From positions 58,735 to 122,734 of the forward strand of contig NZ_VMSO01000009.1 in assembly GCF_008691045.1 (NCBI RefSeq): 64,000 nucleotides of DNA, given 5' to 3'. This document shows, piece by piece, positions 24,390-34,218 of this stretch. Position 1 is the first letter of the stretch. Every line of letters begins with the position of its first letter. This DNA comes from Mediterraneibacter catenae (GTDB lineage Bacteria > Bacillota > Clostridia > Lachnospirales > Lachnospiraceae). The position numbers and the translations under genes were made by a program. The notes under the pieces are model-generated. The model saw only the letters and a program-made list of their open reading frames with translations, was not told the DNA's origin and did not search any database.

Positions 24390-24830
24390 ATGAAAAAAGG
24401 AATTCGAAATTTGGCAGAGAAGAACAAAGAAATTCTGTTATATTTATTCTGGGGAATTATGACAACGCTTGTCAGTTGGGCGACATACGGCTTTTTTGTG
24501 AAAGTCCTGCCTCCCGGAAGTAATGCTATCCCGATGTCAAATGCTTTTTCGTGGATATGTGCAGTTCTCTTTGCATTTGTGACGAATAAGCTGTGGGTCT
24601 TTCGAAGCAGGAACTTATCATTTCATGTTGTATTTGCGGAATTCTGGAAATTTACAGCTTCACGGCTTGCTACAGGGGCACTGGAAATGATTGGAGTTCC
24701 ACTGCTTGTGTCATTCGGACTGGATCAGAAGATTTTCGGTATTGATGGAATGTTTGCAAAAGTAATTATTAGTATAGTTGTGGTTATATTAAATTATATA
24801 TTCAGTAAATTTATTGCTTTTAAAAGATAG
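24390..24830 (+). CDS. GtrA-like flippase family protein
   Basis: A 146-residue protein with four membrane helices typical of GtrA (PF04138): LYLFWGIMTTLVSWATYGFFVK, NAFSWICAVLFAFVTNKLWVF, RLATGALEMIGVPLLVSF and a last helix ending in NYIFSKFIAFKR, the diagnostic family ending. GtrA is thought to flip the polyprenyl-phosphate sugar made by GtrB to the outer face. Completes the esterase-transferase-GtrB-GtrA set of the island. Confidence 0.9.
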   Translation: MKKGIRNLAEKNKEILLYLFWGIMTTLVSWATYGFFVKVLPPGSNAIPMSNAFSWICAVLFAFVTNKLWVFRSRNLSFHVVFAEFWKFTASRLATGALEMIGVPLLVSFGLDQKIFGIDGMFAKVIISIVVVILNYIFSKFIAFKR

Positions 24831-24847
24831 TTTTTGATGAAGAAGAA

Positions 24848-25435
24848 ATGCCTAAAATAATGGAATATCTGATAGAAAATCTTGATATGTCCAATATTGC
24901 AATTTTGCTTATGTTTGTTACCGGGGTGAGAATTGGAGAAGTTGTTACGCTAAAGCATACAGATTTTGATGGATTTACATTTAAAATCCGACGCACCGAG
25001 ACACGATATAGAAAAGGCGATAAGTATGTGTGCGAAGTGAAAGAATTTCCGAAGTCACAGGCAGGAGTTAGAACAGTTATAATTCCAAATGAGTATGAGT
25101 GGCTTGTGAAGAAAATTAGAATGCTTAATCCATTTTCTGATTATATTTTTGTTAAGAATGGTGAGCGGATACATACACATTCTATCAGAATGCGGTTGCG
25201 AAGAGTGTGCGACAAAGTTGGAATTTACAGAAAGTCTCCACACAAAATAAGAAAAACTTACGGGTCTATTCTACTTGACAACAATATTGATCAAAGAATA
25301 GTTATAGGTCAGATGGGGCATACCAATATTCTTTGTACGGAAAACCATTACCACAGAAATCGAAGAAGTATTGAAACGAAAAGTGCAATCCTTAGCTCTA
25401 TTCCAGAGTTTAAGGCTGACTTGATTACCAAGTAA
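24848..25435 (+). pseudogene. Truncated tyrosine integrase (catalytic domain only)
   Basis: A 195-residue remnant holding the whole catalytic domain of a phage/ICE-type integrase: Arg in FVTGVRIGEVV, HxxR in SPHKIRKTYGS, His in GQMGHTN and the nucleophile Tyr in TENHYHRN. Full integrases of this group have about 380-400 residues; the N-terminal arm-binding and core-binding domains are missing, and the homologous frame runs into the gtrA gene end. No good ribosome site precedes ATG 24848. It probably directed the original insertion into tRNA-Gly and was later cut by acquisition of the gtr genes. Confidence 0.8.
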
Positions 25436-25503
25436 TCAAAGGTAATCAAATAAAAATCGAAAAAACCTTGATTTTTAAAGGAAAACAGGACTTGTAAGGT
25501 CTA

Positions 25504-25523
25504 TTCGATTCCCGTCATCTGCT
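25504..25523 (+). repeat. Right attachment repeat of the tRNA-Gly island
   Basis: Exact 20-bp copy of the tRNA-Gly(CCC) 3' end (TTCGATTCCCGTCATCTGCT), 68 bp downstream of the integrase stop. Confidence 0.92.
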
Positions 25524-25526
25524 TAG

Positions 25527-25568
25527 AAAAAGCCGGAAACGTTGAAAGTGCAGCGTTTTCGGCTTTTT
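25527..25568 (+). terminator. Displaced terminator of tRNA-Gly
   Basis: AAGCCGGAAACG pairs with CGTTTTCGGCTT, followed by TTTT. Located right after the attachment repeat, it probably served the uninterrupted tRNA gene. Confidence 0.75.
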
Positions 25569-25670
25569 GCGCGATACGCCCGGAGGGCGACCGCCGTGCT
25601 TGCACGAGCGGGCATCCGACGGGCAACGGTCATCGAGCGGCAATGCCGTGAGATGAGCGAGGTATCGCGG
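25569..25670. repeat. Dispersed palindromic repeat, full copy
   Basis: About 100 bp bounded by CGCGATAC (25570-25577) and GTATCGCG (25662-25669). Its first 35 bp recur at 28833-28867 with two differences. In both places it starts directly after the T-tract of a terminator. The remainder of 25671-25745 shows nothing. Confidence 0.65.
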
Positions 25671-25745
25671 TGATCTGGTAGGGGAAGAAAGCTTTCCCTA
25701 TCCGATTACATCCATATTATGTAAATGAACAGGCGCAGAATAAAG

Positions 25746-26009
25746 TTACTCCTCGATCACCTGTATCTCCAGATAATCAAAATCTATCGAGTCCACAAAG
25801 TTATCCTGATAAAATCTTGCCTTTGCATGACGTTTAAACTCAGCGATCGTGGAATCCAGCCAGATTGGCTTGCTCAGGTCAAATTCGTAGCAGATCTGAT
25901 CAAGTGCGTTGAAGATCTTATGCGTGCGTGTATCGTCTGTCTCGTCGCAGATGACGGTGTCTTTCAGCATTCGGTTGTCTTTGAATTCTTTTCCCCATAA
26001 ACGGAACAT
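25746..26009 (-). CDS. Small hypothetical protein, 87 aa
   Basis: An 87-residue acidic protein beginning MFRLWGKEFKDNRMLKDTVI and ending in a Glu-rich tail, without membrane segments, cysteine pairs or a catalytic motif I can name. ATG at 26009 has AAAGGAGCGG upstream, a convincing ribosome site, and codon use matches the flanks. Stands alone between the tRNA-Gly island and the MNT/HEPN pair. The middle WLDSTIAEFKRHAKARFYQDNFVDSIDF looks like a compact alpha/beta domain. Function unknown. Confidence 0.7.
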   Translation of the reverse strand: MFRLWGKEFKDNRMLKDTVICDETDDTRTHKIFNALDQICYEFDLSKPIWLDSTIAEFKRHAKARFYQDNFVDSIDFDYLEIQVIEE

Positions 26010-26070
26010 AATATACCGCTCCTTTCATAAATGCTATTCTAGCATAAGAAAGTCGAAAAGTCATTCAGAA

Positions 26071-26108
26071 AAAATCGCAGGTGTACAGTTGTGTGCGCCT
26101 GCGGTTTT
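26071..26108. terminator. Bidirectional hairpin between the small gene and the MNT gene
   Basis: CGCAGGTG / CGCCTGCG (26076-26083 / 26096-26103), A-rich before and T-rich after. It lies in a divergent intergenic region, so its natural upstream transcript is unclear. Confidence 0.55.
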
Positions 26109-26152
26109 TGATATATTAATAAAAGGGCAAAATAACAGGGGGATGAACTCGT

Positions 26153-26422
26153 ATGACTGTAGAGATGGTGCTGGAAAAAGTAAAAGAGCTCTGTATAAAA
26201 CATCAGGCAGCAGAGGTTATTCTGTTCGGATCAAGGGCAAAGGGGACTGCGCTTGAGAGAAGTGATATAGATATCGCAGTATCCGGCGCAGATGATATTG
26301 ATGCTCTCGAGGAAGAAATTGAAGAAATTCCCACTTTATTGACTGTTGATCTTTTGGATATGGATACATGCAGGAATGAACTGATACTGGAGGACATCAG
26401 AAAATATGGACGTAAAATTTGA
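26153..26422 (+). CDS. Minimal nucleotidyltransferase (MNT) antitoxin-type protein
   Basis: An 89-residue nucleotidyltransferase of the Pol-beta superfamily. The core motif VILFGSRAKGTALERSDIDIAVSG has the GS loop and the metal-binding DxD. MNT proteins in HEPN/MNT pairs neutralise the HEPN toxin by adding AMP residues to it. ATG at 26153 after AGGGGG. The HEPN gene starts inside this gene (17-bp overlap), which supports a type VII toxin-antitoxin pair. Confidence 0.88.
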   Translation: MTVEMVLEKVKELCIKHQAAEVILFGSRAKGTALERSDIDIAVSGADDIDALEEEIEEIPTLLTVDLLDMDTCRNELILEDIRKYGRKI

Positions 26423-26834
26423 AAAACGATGGAAATCATTTAAAAATTCGCTGGATTCACTGGCGGAAGCAAGGCAAAGGGATCTGTCGGATTCGTTTGT
26501 CTTAAGCGGGACAAGTGCAAAGTTCAGCATTACTTTTGACCTGTCGTGGAAAGTCATGAAAGATATACTGATCCAGCATTTTGCTATTACGAACTTTGTA
26601 TCCGGATCGCCAAGGGAGGTGCTTCGGGCTGCATATAAAGCGGAACTGATCAACGACGATATCTGGATGGAAATGCTTAAGATCAGAAATCAGCTCGCTC
26701 ATGACTATGACGGTGTTATCGTGAAGGAGTATTGTCAGAGGATTATCCATGAGTATATTGACCGGCTGTATGAATTCAGGAGTCATGCAGCGGCGGTCCT
26801 GACGCGGGAGCAGGCGGCTTTAGAACAGGATTGA
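26406..26834 (+). CDS. HEPN-domain protein (HI0074-type nucleotidyltransferase partner)
   Basis: A 142-residue all-helical protein of the 'nucleotidyltransferase substrate binding' family. The RX4H motif is RNQLAH (residues about 98-103), followed by DYDGVIVKEY and a helix with HEYIDRLYEF; SPREVLRAAYKAELI is typical of the family. HEPN proteins of such pairs are RNases kept inactive by their MNT partner. It overlaps the MNT gene by 17 bp. Alternatively the pair may act on an unknown substrate as an enzyme and binding subunit. Confidence 0.87.
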   Translation: MDVKFEKRWKSFKNSLDSLAEARQRDLSDSFVLSGTSAKFSITFDLSWKVMKDILIQHFAITNFVSGSPREVLRAAYKAELINDDIWMEMLKIRNQLAHDYDGVIVKEYCQRIIHEYIDRLYEFRSHAAAVLTREQAALEQD

Positions 26835-26885
26835 GGAATTTAACGGGGAGAGCAGATGCTTCTGCCCTGCGGAAAGGGGACACAT

Positions 26886-27938
26886 ATGAAGAAACTTCTT
26901 GACAGGATATTTATAGACGGGCTCACCGGCATGGCGCAGGGACTGTTTGCCACGCTGATCATTGGAACAATCATCCAGCAGATCGGCACGTACTGCGGAG
27001 GAAATATCGGGGATCTGATCTTTACTTTGGGAAAGGTGGCGGCAGGTCTGACAGGTGCGGGTATAGGAGCCGGCGTGGCAAGAAAACTGGATGCAGGGCA
27101 CCTGGTCATCGTATCGGCCGCGGTAGTCGGTATGATCGGAGCATTTGCGGGTGATGTTATGTCCGGAGATATTGTGAATGACGGCAGTCTCGTACTTTCA
27201 GGACCGGGAGAACCTCTGGGGGCATTTGTTGCAGCTTATATTGCCATTGAGATCGGCATACTGATCTCCGGTAAGACGAAGCTGGATATCATCCTGACGC
27301 CGCTTGTCTGTATTGGTGTGGGTTCTGCGGTCGGGCTTCTTGTCGGGCCGCCGATCTCAGGATTTATGTCCTGGCTCGGATCGCTGATCAACTGGGGGAC
27401 AGAGCAGCAGCCTTTTGTTATGGGAATCGTGGTATCTGTGCTGATGGGAATGATACTGACTCTTCCGATCAGTTCAGCGGCTCTTGGTGTGATCCTGAAT
27501 CTGTCCGGTCTGGCAGCGGGCGCGGCGACAGTCGGATGCTGCTGTAATATGATCGGATTTGCAGTGGCAAGCTTCCGGGAAAATAAATTCGGCGGACTGC
27601 TTTCCCAGGGAATAGGAACATCGATGCTGCAGGTGCCGAATATCGTGCGCCATCCGCAGATATGGATCCCTCCAATTCTGTCCAGCGCCATACTCGGACC
27701 GGTATCGACGATGGTATTTCATATGACCAATAACGCTACGGGATCGGGAATGGGAACTGCCGGGCTAGTAGGGCCTCTGATGACATGGCAGGTGATGACG
27801 CAGACAGAACCGGAGATGATCGTACTTGTCAAGATCATAGTGATCCAGTTTGTTCTTCCGGCGGTGATCACACTGCTTATTTCAGAGTTTATGAGGAAGA
27901 AGAAGTGGATACATCCGGGAGATATGAAGCTAAACTGA
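26886..27938 (+). CDS. PTS EIIC-like membrane protein (PTS_EIIC_2 family)
   Basis: A 350-residue membrane protein with about ten helices, Gly- and Ala-rich: LTGMAQGLFATLIIGTIIQQIGTY at the start, GAGIGAGVARKLDAGHLVIVSAAVVG, and MTNNATGSGMGTAGLVGPL later. This matches the PTS_EIIC_2 family, whose members lack EIIA/EIIB domains and have uncertain substrates; they may not be phosphotransferase-coupled at all. ATG at 26886 with AAAGGGGA upstream. No PTS partner genes are next to it. Confidence 0.8.
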   Translation: MKKLLDRIFIDGLTGMAQGLFATLIIGTIIQQIGTYCGGNIGDLIFTLGKVAAGLTGAGIGAGVARKLDAGHLVIVSAAVVGMIGAFAGDVMSGDIVNDGSLVLSGPGEPLGAFVAAYIAIEIGILISGKTKLDIILTPLVCIGVGSAVGLLVGPPISGFMSWLGSLINWGTEQQPFVMGIVVSVLMGMILTLPISSAALGVILNLSGLAAGAATVGCCCNMIGFAVASFRENKFGGLLSQGIGTSMLQVPNIVRHPQIWIPPILSSAILGPVSTMVFHMTNNATGSGMGTAGLVGPLMTWQVMTQTEPEMIVLVKIIVIQFVLPAVITLLISEFMRKKKWIHPGDMKLN

Positions 27939-27973
27939 ATCATAAAAAGATAATAAAAAAAGAGTGAACTCGA

Positions 27974-28002
27974 TTAACAGTGACCACAAAATATGGTATA
28001 CT
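27974..28002 (+). promoter_or_regulatory. Promoter of the alarmone synthetase gene
   Basis: TTAACA (27974-27979), 17-bp spacer, TATACT (27997-28002), 37 bp before the start. Confidence 0.6.
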
Positions 28003-28038
28003 TATAAACAGTAAAATAACCAATGGGGGATATCCGCG

Positions 28039-28776
28039 ATGAGAGGTGAACAACAGGTCGAGGCTGCACTGAAGAGCTACGAGGATGTCGACAGTTGGAA
28101 GACGGTGATATTTCTTTACAATGCAGCTTTGAAGGAAGTAGGCACAAAGCTGGAGATTTTAAACGACGAGTTTCAGCATGTACACAAGTATAACCCGATC
28201 GAGCATATCAAAACCAGGATCAAGACCCCGGAGAGTATCGTTAAGAAATTAAAACGCTATGGTTATGAGACGTCCATTGAAAATATGGTACGCTATATCA
28301 ATGACATAGCAGGGGTGAGATTGATCTGTTCTTTTACGTCAGATATTTACCGCCTTGCCGAGATGATCGGAAATCAGAGCGATCTCAAGGTGCTTTCGAT
28401 CAAAGATTACATAAAGAATCCGAAAGAGAGCGGTTACAAGAGTTACCATATGCTTGTATCGGTTCCGATTTTTCTGTCGGACAGTGTGGTAGACACCAAA
28501 GTAGAGATACAGATTCGTACAATTGCGATGGATTTCTGGGCAAGTCTGGAACATAAGATATATTATAAGTTCGAGGGTAATGCTCCGGAGTATATCAGCA
28601 GAGACCTTCGCGAGTGCGCGAAGATGGTTTCGGAGCTGGATGAAAAGATGCTCTCTTTAAATGAGGCGATTCAGGAATGTATCCTTCAGGAGGAAACGAG
28701 GGATAATATGGACGATGTGCTGGAACATGTGATAGGAACAAGAAAAAGCCAGCCTAAGCTCAGAGCAAAGGCTTGA
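28039..28776 (+). CDS. Small alarmone synthetase (RelQ-type GTP pyrophosphokinase)
   Basis: A 245-residue stand-alone (p)ppGpp synthetase. The RelA_SpoT synthetase fold is seen from about residue 45: HIKTRIKTPESIVKKLKRYGY, NDIAGVRLICSF, DYIKNPKESGYKSYHMLV (G-loop and catalytic region) and VEIQIRTIAMDFWASLEHKIYYK. No HD hydrolase or TGS domain, so it only makes alarmone, and as a tetramer is usually tuned by pppGpp. Single gene with its own promoter and a strong terminator. An HD-only hydrolase-like protein is encoded at 38.6 kb. Confidence 0.9.
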   Translation: MRGEQQVEAALKSYEDVDSWKTVIFLYNAALKEVGTKLEILNDEFQHVHKYNPIEHIKTRIKTPESIVKKLKRYGYETSIENMVRYINDIAGVRLICSFTSDIYRLAEMIGNQSDLKVLSIKDYIKNPKESGYKSYHMLVSVPIFLSDSVVDTKVEIQIRTIAMDFWASLEHKIYYKFEGNAPEYISRDLRECAKMVSELDEKMLSLNEAIQECILQEETRDNMDDVLEHVIGTRKSQPKLRAKA

Positions 28777-28790
28777 GGTGTCTAAAAGAA

Positions 28791-28832
28791 AAAGACGGGA
28801 TACAGAAGTGAAAAACTGTATCCCGTCTTTTT
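28791..28832 (+). terminator. Terminator of the alarmone synthetase gene
   Basis: Fifteen-bp perfect stem AAAGACGGGATACAG / CTGTATCCCGTCTTT (28791-28805 / 28816-28830) with T-tract. Confidence 0.9.
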
Positions 28833-28867
28833 GCGCGATATGCCCGGAGGACGACCGCCGTGCTTGC
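28833..28867. repeat. Partial copy of the dispersed repeat at 25569
   Basis: Thirty-five bp with two mismatches to 25569-25603 (core CGCCCGGAGG / TGCCCGGAGG), again starting immediately after a terminator T-tract. Confidence 0.7.
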
Positions 28868-28886
28868 CCGGGAAATTGGCGGCCGT

Positions 28887-29837
28887 TTATTTCTGTTCGC
28901 TGTCAGAAGCAACTTCAGTGATGGATTTTACAAGTCCTGCAATTCCCTGTATCTCGGAGGGGATAATGATCTTAGTTGCTTTTCCGTCTGCGGCTTTTTC
29001 AAAAGCTTCGAGACTTCTGAGCGTCAGGACTGCATCATCGGCGCCGGCCTCCTTAAGGAATCTCAGACCATCGGCAGTAGCCTGTTGAACTTTCATGATA
29101 GCTTCTGCTTCACCTTCTGCCTCGCGGATCATTTTCTCTTTCTCGGCCTCGGCCCTGAGGATTGCTGCCTGCTTTGCAGCTTCAGCTTCAAGAATTACGG
29201 ACTCTTTGTGTCCTTCCGCTACGAGAACAGTTGATTTCTTCTCACCTTCTGCACGGAGGATGGCTTCACGCCTCTCACGCTCGGCCTTCATCTGTTTCTC
29301 CATTGCGTCACGGATTGCAGTCGGCGGGATAATATTTTTAAGTTCTACGCGGTTCACCTTGATCCCCCATGGATCTGTTGCCAGGTCAAGTTCGGCCCGC
29401 ATTTTAGTGTTGATCGTCTCGCGGGATGTCAGCGTCTGGTCCAGTTCCAGGTCACCAATGATATTTCTGAGCGTGGTTGCCGTCAGATTCTCGATAGCAA
29501 CAATCGGATTTGCCACCCCGTAACAGAACATCTTCGGATCTGTGATCTGATAAAAGATGACGGTGTCAATCTGCATGGTAACATTATCTTTTGTGATTAC
29601 GGGCTGCGGCGGGAAATCCACAACCTGTTCTTTAAGATCGATCCGTCTTGCAACGCGGTCGATGATAGGTACCTTAAAGTGAAGGCCCGTATTCCATGTC
29701 GTAAGATAAGCACCGAGACGTTCAACCACGACGGCCTGTGCCTGATGTACGATCTTGACACATGAGATCAGGATAAGTACTATGATGATCAGGATGATCA
29801 GGAAAAGAATAGTTCCTATGCTTATAAATGAATTCAT
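28887..29837 (-). CDS. SPFH/band-7 protein, QmcA/stomatin-like
   Basis: A 316-residue membrane-anchored protein. One N-terminal helix (about 9-30) is followed by the SPFH domain (KIVHQAQAVVVERLGAYLTTWNTGLHFKVP to about 190) and a long coiled coil rich in Ala-Glu repeats (ILRAEGEKKSTVLVAEG). The C-terminus is Ser/Glu-rich. Such proteins form membrane microdomains or oligomeric cages together with NfeD. The start overlaps the nfeD stop by 4 nt (ATGA), so the two are co-translated. Confidence 0.9.
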   Translation of the reverse strand: MNSFISIGTILFLIILIIIVLILISCVKIVHQAQAVVVERLGAYLTTWNTGLHFKVPIIDRVARRIDLKEQVVDFPPQPVITKDNVTMQIDTVIFYQITDPKMFCYGVANPIVAIENLTATTLRNIIGDLELDQTLTSRETINTKMRAELDLATDPWGIKVNRVELKNIIPPTAIRDAMEKQMKAERERREAILRAEGEKKSTVLVAEGHKESVILEAEAAKQAAILRAEAEKEKMIREAEGEAEAIMKVQQATADGLRFLKEAGADDAVLTLRSLEAFEKAADGKATKIIIPSEIQGIAGLVKSITEVASDSEQK

Positions 29838-30316
29838 AATGTTTCCTCCTCATATTTTTCTACGATTAATTTTACCCCTGAAATAGCAACAATCTTTGCC
29901 AGATCACCTGTTTCCAGTATTTCACTGTCTTTGTGCGAACGCACAGTCCATTCCTGTCCATCGACAACGCTTTTTCCGGACTGATTTAAATTGTCTACTT
30001 TTTCAGTAATCCGTATGATTTCTCCGATCTTGCTTTCGTAGTTGGTCCTGATGCGATTACGGTTTAGATGCTTTGCGGCCCAGGGACGAGTGAAAATCAG
30101 CAGAATGACGGACACAGCCAGGAAAACGATGACCTGGATAATGAGATTGGCACCCAGTGTGTTTGCAGCGGCGGCAGCCAGTGAACCTATGGCAAACCAG
30201 ATTGTTGTCAGTCCTACCGTGAATATTTCGATAAGGATCAGTATAATGAACAGTCCGATCCAGATCAGATTTATGAAGGACGGGGAAAGTGCCAGAATAT
30301 CTGTTTCTATTTCCAT
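29834..30316 (-). CDS. NfeD-family membrane protein
   Basis: A 160-residue protein with two or three N-terminal helices (about 12-85, with IEIFTVGLTTIWFAIGSLAAA) and a C-terminal OB-fold domain (about 100-158: GEIIRITEKVDNLNQSGKSVVDGQEWTVRS). The short NfeD form has no serine-protease domain. It normally works with the SPFH protein encoded immediately downstream, probably to organise the membrane. ATG at 30316 with AAGGAG. Confidence 0.9.
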   Translation of the reverse strand: MEIETDILALSPSFINLIWIGLFIILILIEIFTVGLTTIWFAIGSLAAAAANTLGANLIIQVIVFLAVSVILLIFTRPWAAKHLNRNRIRTNYESKIGEIIRITEKVDNLNQSGKSVVDGQEWTVRSHKDSEILETGDLAKIVAISGVKLIVEKYEEETL

Positions 30317-30349
30317 AATGTCTCCTTTCTATATAATATTTGCGAGTAT

Positions 30350-31477
30350 TTATTCCGATGTGTATTGAGTATAGTCCACATCATAGTAACCTTTGCCAGG
30401 CATAAGTGTGACGCTCCCATATTCAACAGTTATCTCAGTTCCGTCTGTAATGACAATATTCTTTGCTGAGATATCTGTGTATTCATCCGTTACGGGTGCG
30501 TAATCCGAACTATCTATCCATAAATATTCGGAGGAACCGTTCGGATATGTCAGGGTGACACTGGAATAACCATATTCGTCTGTTAGCGTGTCAAGAGCGG
30601 TGATATCATATATACCCTGCGGGATTTGCGGTGTCATATCGCTTCCGGCAGTATAGTTCCCTGCCTCAAGGCTGACTGGTTCTTTTAGCGGGTTTTCTTG
30701 TATTTCCTGTACCGGCGGCTGTGCATTTTCTGTAACAAACCGAAGTATGACCCCACTGTCTACGAGCAGATCAGCACCGTTATAGAGCCGGATGTCCTCT
30801 TCTTCAGTGACCTGGTCATATTCTGTATCGGTACCGAACGTAACATAGTGGTAGATCCCGTTCTCTTCATCTTTGATCTGGATAGAACCGGTCCCCTCTG
30901 ATAATTCGGCGCGATAGATGCCCTCAGGAACATGTACGCCGATGCGGTATATACCGTTTCCAAGTACAGTCTCATAGGTTTCTCCGGTCTCCGGGATCTC
31001 TCTGGTCACATATTCGTAAGGATCATAGTCTGAGTAGTCATATGTATCATATTCATCAGACCAGACATAACCCTCGTCAGACCAGATATGATCGTCATCT
31101 CCATTCTGCAGGGACAAGATAAATGATAATACAATCAGTGAAACGGTGATCACAATAGTCAAAAGGACTATCCGTGACGAATACTTGCTTTTCTTGTCCT
31201 GCGGCTGCATATTCTGCACCTGTATACGTCGGGGCGGCTGGATGCTGCCGGGCTGCCGGGGCATGTGCTGCGCCTGCTTTTTTTGAGAGGCACTTTTGGT
31301 GCCGGAAGATGAAGCGGAAGATGGGTTGGGTTTGGGTGTCTGCACACGGTGTGCCGGTTCCATTGTGCTTTGTCTGACCGGTCTGCGCTGTTCATAGATG
31401 GAGTTATCCAGACCGCACAGGGTACACCGGTTATTTTCGAGACGGCCTCCGCATAAACTACATTTCTTTTTAAACAT
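30350..31477 (-). CDS. Zinc-ribbon, single-pass membrane protein with beta-rich extracytoplasmic part
   Basis: A 375-residue protein. The N-terminus has a short zinc ribbon, KKKCSLCGGRLENNRCTLCGLD (residues about 3-24), then a Pro/Ser/Gln-rich linker, one membrane helix at about 103-123 (IVLLTIVITVSLIVLSFILSL), and an acidic Tyr/Asp-rich segment. The extracytoplasmic part holds two repeats with Gly-Xaa-Tyr and acidic patterns (GIYRIGVHVPEGIYRAELSEG and LEAGNYTAGSDMTPQIPQGIY). I do not recognise a named family beyond 'zinc ribbon'. Possible envelope sensor or anchor; located next to the NfeD-SPFH pair in the same direction. Confidence 0.7.
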   Translation of the reverse strand: MFKKKCSLCGGRLENNRCTLCGLDNSIYEQRRPVRQSTMEPAHRVQTPKPNPSSASSSGTKSASQKKQAQHMPRQPGSIQPPRRIQVQNMQPQDKKSKYSSRIVLLTIVITVSLIVLSFILSLQNGDDDHIWSDEGYVWSDEYDTYDYSDYDPYEYVTREIPETGETYETVLGNGIYRIGVHVPEGIYRAELSEGTGSIQIKDEENGIYHYVTFGTDTEYDQVTEEEDIRLYNGADLLVDSGVILRFVTENAQPPVQEIQENPLKEPVSLEAGNYTAGSDMTPQIPQGIYDITALDTLTDEYGYSSVTLTYPNGSSEYLWIDSSDYAPVTDEYTDISAKNIVITDGTEITVEYGSVTLMPGKGYYDVDYTQYTSE

Positions 31478-31631
31478 GATCCACCCCCTCTTGTTTCTGT
31501 GAAACGTTAATGCTAATGATCATGAATTTTAATTTATTCTATCACAAGAGAAGTATGTTTTGTGTAAAATAATAAATAATGGCGAAAAATGTAAAAAATC
31601 CTTAAGATTTTACCATGCTTTATAAAATATG

Positions 31632-31660
31632 TTGATGCACACGAACATTTTCGCTATACT
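31632..31660 (+). promoter_or_regulatory. Promoter of the P-type ATPase gene
   Basis: TTGATG (31632-31637), 17-bp spacer, TATACT (31655-31660). Confidence 0.6.
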
Positions 31661-31704
31661 GTATATTTGAAGGAAAAGTTTATGAAAGTCAAAGGTGCAA
31701 AGTG

Positions 31705-33570
<1,866 letters not shown>

Positions 33571-33577
33571 ATAAGAA

Positions 33578-34120
33578 ATGAAAAAAAGATGGATAATTAT
33601 ATTGGCTGCTGTTGCTGCAGCAGGTGTGATCGGAGGGTGCTCAAACCCTCAGAAATCGGGTGTGTCGGCACTTGAAAAGGGAGATTATGAAGAGGCGCTG
33701 GCTGATTTTGAGGAGATGACACAGAGCGGCGATGCGGCGGAAGGATATCGCGGGCTCGGGATGACGTATTATGAGATGGAGGATTATGAAAATGCTCTTG
33801 AGTCATTCCGGCAGGCAGCAGAAAACGGTGCAAAGCAGACCATTCAAATGTACAATCTGATGGGAATCTGCGCTATGCAGACGGAGGATTATAAGTCGGC
33901 GCTGGACTATATACAGTCTGGACTGGCGCTTATGAGCATATCGGATGGAGCGGACAAGGCGGACGAAGATCTGGTGCAGGAGATGAAGTATAATGAGATC
34001 ATCTGTTATGAGAAGCAGGCTGACTGGGAGAATGCGAAGGAGAAAGTGACAGAGTATCTGGAAGCTTACCCTGATGATGAAACTGTTCAGAAAGAAGCAG
34101 AATTCTTAGAGACACGATAG
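33578..34120 (+). CDS. TPR-repeat lipoprotein
   Basis: A 180-residue lipoprotein: signal peptide MKKRWIIILAAVAAAGVIGG, lipobox ending IGGC (Cys21), then about four tetratricopeptide repeats (KGDYEEALADFEEM, MEDYENALESFRQA, TEDYKSALDYIQSG, QADWENAKEKVTEYLE). TPR arrays mediate protein-protein contacts on the outer side of the membrane. It sits 7 bp after the P-type ATPase gene and is likely in the same operon, though a functional link is not evident. Confidence 0.85.
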   Translation: MKKRWIIILAAVAAAGVIGGCSNPQKSGVSALEKGDYEEALADFEEMTQSGDAAEGYRGLGMTYYEMEDYENALESFRQAAENGAKQTIQMYNLMGICAMQTEDYKSALDYIQSGLALMSISDGADKADEDLVQEMKYNEIICYEKQADWENAKEKVTEYLEAYPDDETVQKEAEFLETR

Positions 34121-34173
34121 GGTGTGCTGGCAGAGGGGAAAATCAGCTGTATATAAGTAGCAGGAAGATACAG

Positions 34174-34209
34174 GTACCGGGCAATTCTGTGGGATTGCCC
34201 GGTACTTTT
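34174..34209 (+). terminator. Terminator directly in front of mnmM
   Basis: Stem GTACCGGGCAAT / ATTGCCCGGTAC (34174-34185 / 34194-34205) with TTTT, ending 10 nt before the mnmM start; the T's run into the ribosome site GGAGAG. Terminator of the preceding operon or attenuator of mnmM-hflX. Confidence 0.8.
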
Positions 34210-34218
34210 GGAGAGACT

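Larger units (their letters stand above)
20479..25523 (+). mobile_element. tRNA-Gly genomic island with a gtr-like glycosylation cassette
   Basis: A 5.0-kb segment between two exact copies of TTCGATTCCCGTCATCTGCT (20479-20498 inside the tRNA, and 25504-25523). It contains five genes in one direction: SGNH esterase, large membrane glycosyltransferase, GtrB-like, GtrA-like, and a truncated tyrosine integrase placed next to the right repeat. The segment is visibly richer in A and T than its flanks. The native tRNA terminator appears to lie at the right junction. With only a half integrase the island is probably no longer self-mobile. Confidence 0.88.

Noticed and set aside
26153..26834. MNT/HEPN pair as part of a larger defence island
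   Set aside because: The flanking genes are an unrelated small protein and a PTS-like membrane protein; no restriction, CRISPR or other defence genes are nearby.
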